DNA of 5,544 nucleotides from Comamonas sp. lk (GTDB lineage: Bacteria; Pseudomonadota; Gammaproteobacteria; Burkholderiales; Burkholderiaceae_C): NCBI GenBank assembly GCA_945875225.1, contig CAMCJY010000150.1, positions 1-5,544 of the forward strand, read 5' to 3'. The notes beneath the pieces were generated by a model. The model was not told the origin of the DNA and did no database searches. It was given only the letters and a program-made list of their open reading frames with translations. A program made the position numbers and the translations under genes. The stretch's first letter is position 1. Every line of letters starts with the position of its first letter. Positions 1 to 5,544 of the stretch are shown here, one piece after another.

Positions 1-2
1 TG

Positions 3-98
3 GAGCAACTTTATGCCCAGGCCCACGACAACGGCTTGGCCGGTATGGACCAGGCGGCCCTGTTTGCTCAATTGGCTCGCCGCAATAATATGGCTTAA
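3..98 (+). CDS. C-terminal end of a beta-hydroxyacid dehydrogenase (3-hydroxyisobutyrate dehydrogenase / 2-hydroxy-3-oxopropionate reductase type), 5' part outside the window
   Basis: Only the last 31 residues are visible, in the frame starting at base 3 and ending with TAA at 96-98. They contain LYAQAHDNGLAGMDQAALF followed by AQLARRN. The pattern L-Y-x-x-A-x-x-x-G-x-x-x-x-D-x-x-A-L-F is the usual closing segment of the NAD(P)-dependent beta-hydroxyacid dehydrogenase family (3-hydroxyisobutyrate dehydrogenase, tartronate semialdehyde reductase), where the last helices of the all-alpha C-terminal domain end. The Rossmann domain and catalytic lysine lie outside the window, so the substrate cannot be named. 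The gene converges on the minus-strand transporter gene, with 95 bp between the two stop codons. A plus-strand ORF from base 13 to 309 in another frame is a shadow. The family assignment rests on a short tail and is moderately sure. Confidence 0.6.
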   Translation, partial: EQLYAQAHDNGLAGMDQAALFAQLARRNNMA

Positions 99-193
99 GA
101 CGGTAGTCCTAGCGCAGGACGCCGGCCCCCTTAGCACTCGGGTTACCTACTCGTACGCCAAAAGTAGGCCCTTGAATCGGGCCCCGCTAGGTT
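99..193. other. Convergent intergenic region with small hairpins, possible weak terminators
   Basis: This gap separates two converging genes. I see three short inverted repeats. GTCCT/AGGAC with a 5-nt loop is at 106-120. CCTACT/AGTAGG with an 11-nt loop is at 146-168. GGCCC/GGGCC with a 7-nt loop is at 167-183. Read on the minus strand, the last is followed by a short T-rich stretch (TACTTTT), so it could be a weak terminator for the transporter operon. None has a clear long U-tract, so a strong intrinsic terminator in either direction is not shown. No ORF with coding character is present. Confidence 0.3.
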
Positions 194-1123
194 TCAGCCC
201 GAGGCGTTTTGATCCTGAGAATCAGGCTCTAGAGCGACCAGCAGGGCCGCGCCGGCAATCAAGGCGGCACCGGCCCATTCACCAGCGTCCAGCATCGCGC
301 CGCCGATGAGTGTGGCCGAGAACAAGGCCATGGCAAGTTCGGCAATCCCGAGCACGCCAGAACGCCCCGCCTCCATGCGGGTCACACTCCATTGCCAGGT
401 TACCGTCGCCAAAGCCAGCCAGCCAATGGCATAAGCCGCCAAATAGGCCCAGACGCTGACCGACAAGGCGGGCAACACCAAGGCGGCGCTTCCTTCCTGC
501 AAGGCTAGCAACAGTGCCGAAGTAAGCATGCAACCCAGGAACAGTGCAATTGTTTTGCTAGCAGTAGGAATGGACTGCGCATGACGCGCGACCACGTTGT
601 TTGCCGAGAAGGCCAGGCCGGCAGTCAGGGCCAGGAAGTCGGTCCAGCCCAAAGGAGCGGCGAACGATTGATCGCCGCCGACGATCAACAAAACCCCACC
701 CAACGCACAGGCCAGTGCTGCTAGGCGGCGCTTGGTAATGCGTTCGCCTAAAAAAACTCTCCCGCCCAACACACCCCATACCGGCGCGAGGTAAAACAAA
801 AGCGCCACGCGGACCACATCGCCGGCCAGCAAGGCGCTGATGTAGGCGGTATTGCCCCACCCTCCCACCAGGGAAAGCAGCAAAAACAGGGGTACGCAAT
901 GTCTCCATTGCGCATACTCGCGCACCAATAGCGGCAAACTGATCAGCCCCAAGCCGCCAAAAGTCAAGAAGGCGACCATGGGGCCTAACAAGCCTTGCCC
1001 CGCAAAGTACTTCAGCGGCAGCCACGCCAAGCCCCATAGAGACGCCGAAAAAATCAGCACCCAAACCGGCAACATGGGGCTTGTGCGTCTGCCCCCGTCA
1101 GATTGCAGACGCATCGGCATCAT
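194..1123 (-). CDS. EamA/DMT-family membrane transporter
   Basis: The 309-residue protein has about ten hydrophobic segments, at roughly 19-37, 46-66, 77-98, 103-123, 134-150, 158-177, 190-208, 222-242, 255-275 and 283-298. They form two repeated five-helix halves, the layout of EamA proteins in the drug/metabolite transporter superfamily. The first half carries the typical segment LFYLAPVWGVLGGRVFLGE (109-127) just before ITKRR, and the second half repeats the pattern at GRSGVLGIAELAMALFSATL. It sits in the inner membrane; substrate and direction cannot be read from sequence. The first ATG lies 8 nt after the fhs stop, suggesting cotranscription and perhaps translational coupling, since no good Shine-Dalgarno is visible. 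Methionines at residues 2, 4 and 17 are alternative starts; M17 (base 1075) begins right at the first helix. Family call is firm, start is not. Confidence 0.88.
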   Translation of the reverse strand: MMPMRLQSDGGRRTSPMLPVWVLIFSASLWGLAWLPLKYFAGQGLLGPMVAFLTFGGLGLISLPLLVREYAQWRHCVPLFLLLSLVGGWGNTAYISALLAGDVVRVALLFYLAPVWGVLGGRVFLGERITKRRLAALACALGGVLLIVGGDQSFAAPLGWTDFLALTAGLAFSANNVVARHAQSIPTASKTIALFLGCMLTSALLLALQEGSAALVLPALSVSVWAYLAAYAIGWLALATVTWQWSVTRMEAGRSGVLGIAELAMALFSATLIGGAMLDAGEWAGAALIAGAALLVALEPDSQDQNASG

Positions 1124-1131
1124 GTGTGTGA

Positions 1132-2808
1132 CTAAAACAATCCCGATATTTTTCCGTCGTCATCGATATCGATGCGCATGGAGGATGGCTCTTTGGGTAA
1201 GCCTGGCATGGTCATGATGTCGCCGCAAATCATCACGACAAATTCCGCCCCTGCCGACAGGCGCACTTCGCGGACGTTGACCGTATGTCCAGACGGCGCA
1301 GCGCGCAACTTAGGGTCGGTCGAAAAAGAATACTGCGTCTTGGCAACGCACACCGGGTAATGTCCAAAACCATCGGTCTGAAGTTTGGCAATTTTGGCGC
1401 GTACCGCACTATCGGCAGAGATATCCGCTGCACCATAGATCTTGGTCGCGATAGCTTTCATTTTGTCCCATAAGCTGTCTTCGTCAGCGTACACAAACTT
1501 GGTTTTCGCGGTACCCGACTCCGCCAGCTTGACCACCATATGCGCCAGTTCCTCCGCGCCTTTACTGCCTTCAGCCCAATGGCGGGCCACCACCACTGGC
1601 ACGCCCATCGCGTCCATGTGGGCGCGCAGCGCGTCGAGCTCTTCGGCGGTGTCTGATGTGAAGTGGTTGATAGAGACCACGCACGGCAGTCCATAGTTCT
1701 CACGCATGTTGTGCACATGGCGCTCCAAGTTAGCGATACCGCGCTTGACCGCTTCCACATCGGGCGTGTTGAGGTCTTTGGCCTCGACACCCCCATGGTG
1801 CTTGAGGGCACGCAGCGTAGCGACGACCACGCCGGCGTCCGGGCGCAGGCCCGATTTACGGCACTTGATATCGATGAACTTTTCCGCACCCAGGTCGGCA
1901 CCAAAGCCGGCCTCCGTGACCACGTACTCGCCCAGCTTGAGCGCAGCTTTTGTGGCCGTGACGGTGTTGCAACCGTGGGCGATATTGGCAAAAGGCCCAC
2001 CATGAATGATGGCAGGGTTGTTCTCCAAGGTTTGCACCAGGTTGGGTTTGATAGCGTCTTTCAGGAGCGCGGCCATGGCCCCCTGCGCGTGGAGGTCACG
2101 CGCTCGAATCGCTTGCTGATCGCGGGTGTACCCAACGATGATGTTGCTTAAGCGCTCTTTGAGGTCTTTGCGCGAAGTCGCCAGGCAGAAGATTGCCATG
2201 ACTTCGGAAGCGACGACGATGTCAAAACCGTCTTCGCGAGGGAAACCGTTGCCCGGCCCCCCGAGCGAAACCACGGTGGTGCGCAGCGCGCGGTCATTCA
2301 TATCCATGACACGGCGCCACACTATGCGGCGCGCATCAAAGCCAAGGCTGTTGCCGTGGTGAATATGGTTGTCCATGAGCGCGGCCAGCAGATTGTGGGC
2401 CAGCGCAATGGCGTTGAAGTCGCCGGTAAAGTGCAGGTTGATGTCCTCCATCGGCACCACTTGGGCGTAGCCGCCGCCAGCAGCGCCACCTTTCATGCCA
2501 AAGACGGGGCCTAGCGAGGGCTCGCGCAGGGCGATAACGGTGCGCTTGCCGATACGATTAAGCGCATCACCCAGGCCCACGGTCGTCGTGGTTTTACCCT
2601 CACCGGCGGGGGTGGGGCTTATGGCCGTCACCAAGATCAGTTTGCCATCAGGCCCGGTTTGCTGGTTCAGCCAGTTCAGGTCAATCTTGGCTTTGTAATG
2701 CCCATAAGGCTCCAATGCCGTCAAGGGAATATGCAGCCGCTCCTGGGCCATTTGCAAAATGGGTTGCAGCGTTGCCGCCTGCGCAATGTCGATATCTGAT
2801 AGGGCCAT
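1132..2808 (-). CDS. fhs: Formate--tetrahydrofolate ligase (10-formyl-THF synthetase)
   Basis: This enzyme joins formate to tetrahydrofolate using ATP, giving 10-formyl-THF plus ADP and phosphate; it is cytosolic and feeds purine synthesis, serine and other one-carbon reactions. The 558-residue length is normal for the monofunctional bacterial enzyme (about 555-560). Visible marks are the P-loop TPAGEGKT at 66-73, the family signature GMKGGAAGGGY at 104-114, and the second signature VASEVMAIFCLA at 199-210. The C-terminal part holds EFVVMICGDIMTMPGLP (522-538), also typical. The ATG at 2808 is preceded by AAGGAG with 5-nt spacing, fixing the start. The gene lies 31 nt after the cupin gene and 8 nt before the transporter, so the three are probably one operon. 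No key residue appears missing and the gene looks intact. Many proteobacteria lack fhs and use FolD/PurU instead, so its presence is informative about the host's C1 metabolism. Confidence 0.97.
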   Translation of the reverse strand: MALSDIDIAQAATLQPILQMAQERLHIPLTALEPYGHYKAKIDLNWLNQQTGPDGKLILVTAISPTPAGEGKTTTTVGLGDALNRIGKRTVIALREPSLGPVFGMKGGAAGGGYAQVVPMEDINLHFTGDFNAIALAHNLLAALMDNHIHHGNSLGFDARRIVWRRVMDMNDRALRTTVVSLGGPGNGFPREDGFDIVVASEVMAIFCLATSRKDLKERLSNIIVGYTRDQQAIRARDLHAQGAMAALLKDAIKPNLVQTLENNPAIIHGGPFANIAHGCNTVTATKAALKLGEYVVTEAGFGADLGAEKFIDIKCRKSGLRPDAGVVVATLRALKHHGGVEAKDLNTPDVEAVKRGIANLERHVHNMRENYGLPCVVSINHFTSDTAEELDALRAHMDAMGVPVVVARHWAEGSKGAEELAHMVVKLAESGTAKTKFVYADEDSLWDKMKAIATKIYGAADISADSAVRAKIAKLQTDGFGHYPVCVAKTQYSFSTDPKLRAAPSGHTVNVREVRLSAGAEFVVMICGDIMTMPGLPKEPSSMRIDIDDDGKISGLF

Positions 2809-2813
2809 AAATT

Positions 2814-2819
2814 CTCCTT
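2814..2819 (-). promoter_or_regulatory. Shine-Dalgarno site of fhs
   Basis: On the minus strand AAGGAG lies 5 nt before the fhs ATG. It is the strongest ribosome binding site in the window and settles the fhs start. The cupin and transporter genes in the same block lack one of this quality, so Fhs may be translated more strongly than its neighbours. Confidence 0.85.
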
Positions 2820-2839
2820 GAGTAAATTAGTTAACTGCT

Positions 2840-3196
2840 TTATTTCAATGGGATACAAAAATGCTTGCGTACCGCTTTCTCGATCTTCCAGGTGCCTTTG
2901 AAATTTGCCTCAATGACAAACGCATCGCCCGGCCCCACATGGATCGGCACGCCGCCGTCCGGGGTGATGGTGATTTCGCCCTCCATGATGTGGACGAATT
3001 CGTAGGCTGCATAGGTGGCGTGGTAGCTGCCCGGCGTGGCTTCCCAGGTGCCAGAAATCATGCGGCCGTCGTGTGAGGTATGTTGCACCCAGGTTTTCAT
3101 AGTGGGGGTGCCTTCGGTTACCACCCAACCGTCTAAATTGGCGGTACTGGGGTTGGCATCGGGGGCGGGGAATCGGACGGCTGTGGGATGGCTCAT
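2840..3196 (-). CDS. Small cupin-domain protein (DUF861 / Cupin_3, ureidoglycine aminohydrolase-like)
   Basis: From ATG at 3196 the protein has 118 residues, the normal size of a single-domain cupin. The beta-barrel core runs from about residue 45 to 105. Key stretches are SGTWEATPGSYHATY (48-62), then YEFVHIMEGEITITPDGG (65-82) resembling cupin motif 1, and HVGPGDAFVIEANFKGTWKI (86-105), the GDAFV-x-GTW pattern typical of the DUF861 / Cupin_3 family. Many members have no known reaction and may be metal-binding or sugar/metabolite isomerase-like; a function cannot be assigned here. The open frame continues upstream to 3367, but that extension is low-complexity, runs through the intrinsic terminator and overlaps the end of the preceding gene, so I reject it. 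Only a weak GAAAG-like ribosome site precedes the chosen ATG. The gene heads the likely cupin-fhs-transporter operon. Fold call is firm, role unknown. Confidence 0.83.
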   Translation of the reverse strand: MSHPTAVRFPAPDANPSTANLDGWVVTEGTPTMKTWVQHTSHDGRMISGTWEATPGSYHATYAAYEFVHIMEGEITITPDGGVPIHVGPGDAFVIEANFKGTWKIEKAVRKHFCIPLK

Positions 3197-3247
3197 GCTT
3201 GGTCTTTCGTGGTGCGGGCTCGTGCTGGCGCTTTGGGCTGCACAGGC

Positions 3248-3278
3248 AAAAAAATTTGCGCCCCGTTTTGACGGGGCG
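3248..3278 (-). terminator. Rho-independent terminator after the GcvT-family remnant
   Basis: On the minus strand an 8-bp perfect GC-rich stem, CGCCCCGT with ACGGGGCG around a 4-nt CAAA loop (plus-strand arms 3259-3266 and 3271-3278), is followed by CAAA and then seven T residues (3254-3248). It lies about 25 nt after the TGA of the methyltransferase remnant and about 50 nt before the cupin ATG. It should separate transcription of the remnant from the cupin-fhs operon. The four bases between stem and T-tract make it slightly non-ideal. Confidence 0.75.
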
Positions 3279-3302
3279 GTGGGGGTTGGCGGCGGTGCGT
3301 CC

Positions 3303-3674
3303 TCAATCCTGAGCAGTGCGACGCTTTTTGTCCTTGTCGTAGAAAGGCATTTCGTGGGCAATGGCATTGACCTCCCCGTCAGGACCGTGCACCGTCAGCG
3401 CAGTCCCTTGCACACATACAGGTACATCCAAGCGTGCAATCGCAACCGACCAATAGTTTAGCGGCGAATACATCGGGCAGGTAACTACGCCCACTTTTTT
3501 GTCGCCCTGATAGACCAGGCTGCCTTCTGACGCCGCCTTGCTACTGTCCAGCTTAAGCCCAAACAGTTTGAAGCGCTCTTTGCCCTTGAGCCGGTAGTGC
3601 TCCTGCGCACCGCGAAAACCTGTCTTCGGCCGCATGTTCTCGGCATGGGGAATGGCAGGACTGCTTGCCCCCAC
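3303..3674 (-). pseudogene. C-terminal remnant of a GcvT/DmdA-family tetrahydrofolate-dependent methyltransferase
   Basis: The frame encodes about 123 residues from a GTG at 3674 and stays open back to an in-frame stop at 3708-3710; an internal ATG is at 3635. The segment GFRGAQEHYRLKGKERFKLF resembles the family's linker (DFIGKEAL...RRLVGL), and VGVVTCPMYSPLNYWSVAIA, then PFYDKDKKRRTA near the end, matches the GcvT C-terminal barrel domain (G-x-V-T-S-x-x-Y-S-P...S-x-A-I-A and the closing PFYD-x-x-K-x-R). Intact members (aminomethyltransferase, DMSP demethylase DmdA and relatives) have about 360-400 residues; the N-terminal folate-binding domain is absent here. I find no continuation in the other minus-strand frames between 3708 and 3913, so this looks like a deletion, not a single frameshift. 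It lies upstream of the cupin-fhs operon, consistent with a former one-carbon cluster. A short stand-alone GcvT_C protein remains possible. The exact subfamily is not certain. Confidence 0.65.
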
Positions 3675-3707
3675 GGTGGCAGGGTCAATGTACGACGCGA
3701 GCGGTAA

Positions 3708-3913
3708 TTACACGTCGGCACTGGGGACCGCCATTGCGCTGACTGGCCTAGCTTGTGCCCTAACTTTAGTCAAGCCTGGCGTCCGTTGGCACTGACGCAG
3801 CGGTGGTATTTTGATCTGCCAAGTACCTACCGCCCAAGGCGGGGGTACCAACCGGCTAGGACCGAATTGCGTCCACGCCAGACTGGGACCCGCCAAGCAC
3901 TCTAAGGTTCTTG
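3708..3913. other. Intergenic region between the helicase gene and the methyltransferase remnant
   Basis: This 206-bp stretch holds no convincing gene in either direction. The minus frame open over 3708-3896 has no recognisable protein features. On the minus strand there is a TTGACT box in the middle, but no good -10 element at the right distance, so I do not call a promoter. Its main structure is the long hairpin at 3823-3848, described separately. The missing 5' two-thirds of the methyltransferase gene would have lain here and beyond. Confidence 0.5.
3823..3848. repeat. Long imperfect inverted repeat (hairpin) downstream of the helicase gene
   Basis: On the plus strand GTACC (3823-3827) pairs with GGTAC (3844-3848), and CCGCC (3830-3834) pairs with GGCGG (3838-3842) around a CAA loop. 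Only TA on one side and G on the other interrupt the stem. It lies about 65 nt after the helicase stop codon in the direction of its transcription. There is no T-tract on either side, so it is not a standard intrinsic terminator; it may protect the 3' end of the helicase mRNA or be a relic of a mobile element. Confidence 0.55.
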
Positions 3914-5544
3914 TTAACCCGCGCTGCGAGCAGGGCGCTTTTTCGCATCACGGGGTACAAATACTTTGCCACCATTGCCGGGTTTGGCAAAGCCAGCAGG
4001 CTTCCTGGGTGCGAAGTCGGCACGGGGTGCGAAATCCTTGCGCGGCGCAAAGTCGGCACGCGGGGCACTGGCGTCCGCACGGGGTGCAAAATCACGTCGA
4101 GGCGCAAAGTCGCCACGGGGTACACCAGCGTCAGCGCGAGGGGCAAACTCACGACGCGGGGCAAAGTCGCCACGCGGTGCGCCTTGGCCGGCAAAGCGGT
4201 CATTAAAACCGCCCTTGCGCTCGTAGCTGAAGCCTTCGCGGGCAGCGCCGCGAAATTCGCGGGTACCCGCATCGGCAAAACCGCTACGGCGTTCGCCACC
4301 GCCAAAGCCGCCTTCACGCGGACCGGCAAAACCACGGCCAGGGCCACGGGCATCGCGGCCACCGCCACCATTGCGCGAAGCAAAACCGGGGCGCGGTGCT
4401 TCGGGAATGCGTTGCTTAGGCTCTAAACCAGTCACCACTTCAGCTTTGATGGGCTGGCGGGTATAGGCCTCGATGTCAAAAATCTTGCGGCGGTCACGCA
4501 GTTCGGCAAAGGTGATCGCCAAACCGTCGCGCCCTGCCCGGCCGGTACGGCCGATACGGTGGGTGTAGTCCTCCGCCTTCATGGGCAGACCAAAATTAAA
4601 TACATGGGTAATCGTGGGCACGTCGATGCCGCGCGCGGCTACATCGGTCGCCACCAGGATTTGTACCTGACCCTGGCGCAGCGCCATGAGGCGGCGGTTG
4701 CGCAAGCCTTGGCTCAGCGCGCCATGCAGGGCCACGGCGTCAAAGCCGTCTTGCTGCAAGTCGTTGGCCAAGCCGTCACATTCAATTTGGGTGCTGGCAA
4801 AAACAATGGCCTGATTGATACCGGTGTCGCGCAGCCAATGGTCCAGCAACTTGCGCTTGTGCTGGGCGTTATCGGCCCAGTACAAAACCTGCTTGATATT
4901 GACGTGTTTTTCCTGCGGGTTGTCGATGCTGACGCGCTGGGGTTCGCGCATCACGCGGGCGGCCAATTGCTGGATGCGCGGCGCAAAGGTAGCGCTGAAC
5001 ATCATGGTTTGCTTACGGTCGATGGTGAGTTGGTTGATTTCGGCCAGGTCATCGGAAAAGCCCAAGTCCAGCATGCGGTCGGCCTCGTCGACCACCAGAA
5101 ACTGCACCTGGTCCAGTTTGATCTGCATAGAGCGCTGCAAGTCCAGCAGGCGGCCGGGCGTGGCCACGACCAGATTGGCATTCTGCAGCTTGGCAATTTG
5201 CAACTGGTAAGGCATGCCGCCCACGATGTTGGCAACCCGCAGGCCACGGCAATGTTGCACCAAGTCGATAGCGTCATGCGCCACTTGCTGGGCCAGTTCG
5301 CGGGTGGGGCAGACAATCAGTGCGCCGGGGGTAGGCGCTTTGAAATTACGCGCATTGGTCGGATCTTTGCGCTTGGCTCGCTTTGGGGGGGCTTCGCCTT
5401 TAGCAGCGGCTTGCGCCACAGCTTCTTCGTAGGCTTGACGCTCGTCGGCTTCAGCCTGCGCCATTTGCTTCAGCAGGGTATGCAACACCGGTAGCAAAAA
5501 CGCGGCGGTCTTACCGCTGCCGGTTTGACTGGAGACCATCAGGT
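3914..5544 (-). CDS. DEAD-box ATP-dependent RNA helicase (RhlE/SrmB-like) with RGF-rich repetitive C-terminal tail, N-terminus outside the window
   Basis: The frame runs off the right edge; the first visible methionine (5539) lies within motif I and is not the start. By comparison with RhlE about 40-50 residues, including the Q motif, are missing. Numbering from that methionine: motif I SQTGSGKT (4-11), Ia PTRELAQ (78-84), Ib TPGR (127-130), II DEAD (151-154), III SAT (182-184), IV IVFAST (245-250), V ATDVAARGID (297-306), VI HRIGRTGRAG (327-336). All catalytic motifs are intact, so it should be an active ATP-dependent RNA unwinding enzyme of ribosome assembly or RNA turnover, in the cytosol. 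Between motifs I and Ia there is a charged Ala/Glu/Lys-rich insert (about 24-69), some 30 residues more than in E. coli RhlE. From about 384 to the end the tail is Gly/Arg/Phe-rich, then FAPR-repeat-rich, ending in basic KKRPARSAG; such tails bind RNA and can drive condensation. Exact ortholog group is unsettled. Confidence 0.95.
   Translation of the reverse strand, partial: LMVSSQTGSGKTAAFLLPVLHTLLKQMAQAEADERQAYEEAVAQAAAKGEAPPKRAKRKDPTNARNFKAPTPGALIVCPTRELAQQVAHDAIDLVQHCRGLRVANIVGGMPYQLQIAKLQNANLVVATPGRLLDLQRSMQIKLDQVQFLVVDEADRMLDLGFSDDLAEINQLTIDRKQTMMFSATFAPRIQQLAARVMREPQRVSIDNPQEKHVNIKQVLYWADNAQHKRKLLDHWLRDTGINQAIVFASTQIECDGLANDLQQDGFDAVALHGALSQGLRNRRLMALRQGQVQILVATDVAARGIDVPTITHVFNFGLPMKAEDYTHRIGRTGRAGRDGLAITFAELRDRRKIFDIEAYTRQPIKAEVVTGLEPKQRIPEAPRPGFASRNGGGGRDARGPGRGFAGPREGGFGGGERRSGFADAGTREFRGAAREGFSYERKGGFNDRFAGQGAPRGDFAPRREFAPRADAGVPRGDFAPRRDFAPRADASAPRADFAPRKDFAPRADFAPRKPAGFAKPGNGGKVFVPRDAKKRPARSAG
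4007..4177 (-). repeat. 57-bp tandem repeat, three units, inside the helicase C-terminal tail
   Basis: Three in-frame 57-bp units (4121-4177, 4064-4120, 4007-4063) encode 19-residue repeats. The first reads PRGDFAPRREFAPRADAGV, the second PRGDFAPRRDFAPRADASA, the third starts PRADFAPRKDFAPRAD. Seven FAPR tetrapeptides occur between residues 459 and 512, spaced 6 or 13 residues apart. Differences between units are mostly conservative (Glu/Asp, Arg/Lys), as expected of selected repeat expansion. Confidence 0.85.

Noticed and set aside
1458..2003. Other-frame ORFs within fhs (for example the minus-strand 181-codon frame)
   Set aside because: They overlap a gene with unmistakable Fhs signatures and show no protein-like features of their own.
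3197..3367. N-terminal extension of the cupin to an ATG at 3367 (175 residues)
   Set aside because: The extension is low-complexity, crosses the terminator stem and overlaps the end of the upstream frame; the 118-residue form has normal cupin size.
3708..3920. Integron attC or IS end in the gap after the helicase
   Set aside because: CCCTAAC and GTTAACC only partly resemble the attC core boxes and are not paired correctly; no integrase, transposase or target duplication is visible.
4001..4180. CRISPR-like array
   Set aside because: The periodic DNA is continuous in-frame tandem coding repeat with no spacers of unrelated sequence.
3911..4426. Plus-strand 171-codon frame and overlapping minus-strand 175-codon frame over the helicase tail
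   Set aside because: Both are out-of-frame readings of the GC-rich repeat; their own repetitiveness comes from the helicase tail repeats.
4559..5494. Plus-strand 311-codon open frame antisense to the helicase
   Set aside because: It lies wholly opposite a helicase with all conserved motifs. Its His/Gln/Val/Leu-rich composition is what the reverse frame of such a gene gives, and I see no family motif or ribosome site.

Overview
The window looks like a GC-rich chromosomal segment from a betaproteobacterium, most likely Burkholderiales and perhaps Comamonadaceae-like. That placement is an inference from codon use, the style of the helicase tail and the gene families; no marker in the window proves it. 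Almost all coding is on the minus strand. There is no CRISPR array, IS element, phage gene, tRNA or rRNA that I can see.

Layout from left to right. A short plus-strand fragment (3-98) is the C-terminus of a beta-hydroxyacid dehydrogenase (3-hydroxyisobutyrate dehydrogenase / tartronate semialdehyde reductase type). It converges on a minus-strand gene block across a 95-bp gap with small hairpins. Read in the direction of transcription, that block is: a small cupin protein (3196-2840), formate--tetrahydrofolate ligase fhs (2808-1132, with a strong Shine-Dalgarno), and a 10-TM EamA/DMT-family transporter (1123-194). The gaps of about 31 and 8 nt make one operon likely. Upstream of the cupin sits an intrinsic terminator (3248-3278), and before it a C-terminal piece of a GcvT/DmdA-type folate-dependent methyltransferase (3674-3303) that has lost its N-terminal folate-binding part. 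A 206-bp gap with a long imperfect hairpin follows. The right-hand 1.6 kb is a DEAD-box RNA helicase whose first codons lie beyond the window edge and whose C-terminal tail is Arg/Gly/Phe-rich with a 57-bp tandem repeat.

How the genes fit together: Fhs makes 10-formyl-THF from formate, and GcvT-family proteins move methyl or aminomethyl groups to THF. Their adjacency suggests a one-carbon module, perhaps for demethylation of a methylated compound, with the transporter moving a substrate or product. The methyltransferase is only a remnant, so any such pathway would need another copy elsewhere. The helicase is a separate RNA-metabolism gene. I did not find convincing evidence of an undescribed system; the most interesting points are the decayed methyltransferase beside intact C1 genes and the repeat-bearing helicase tail.
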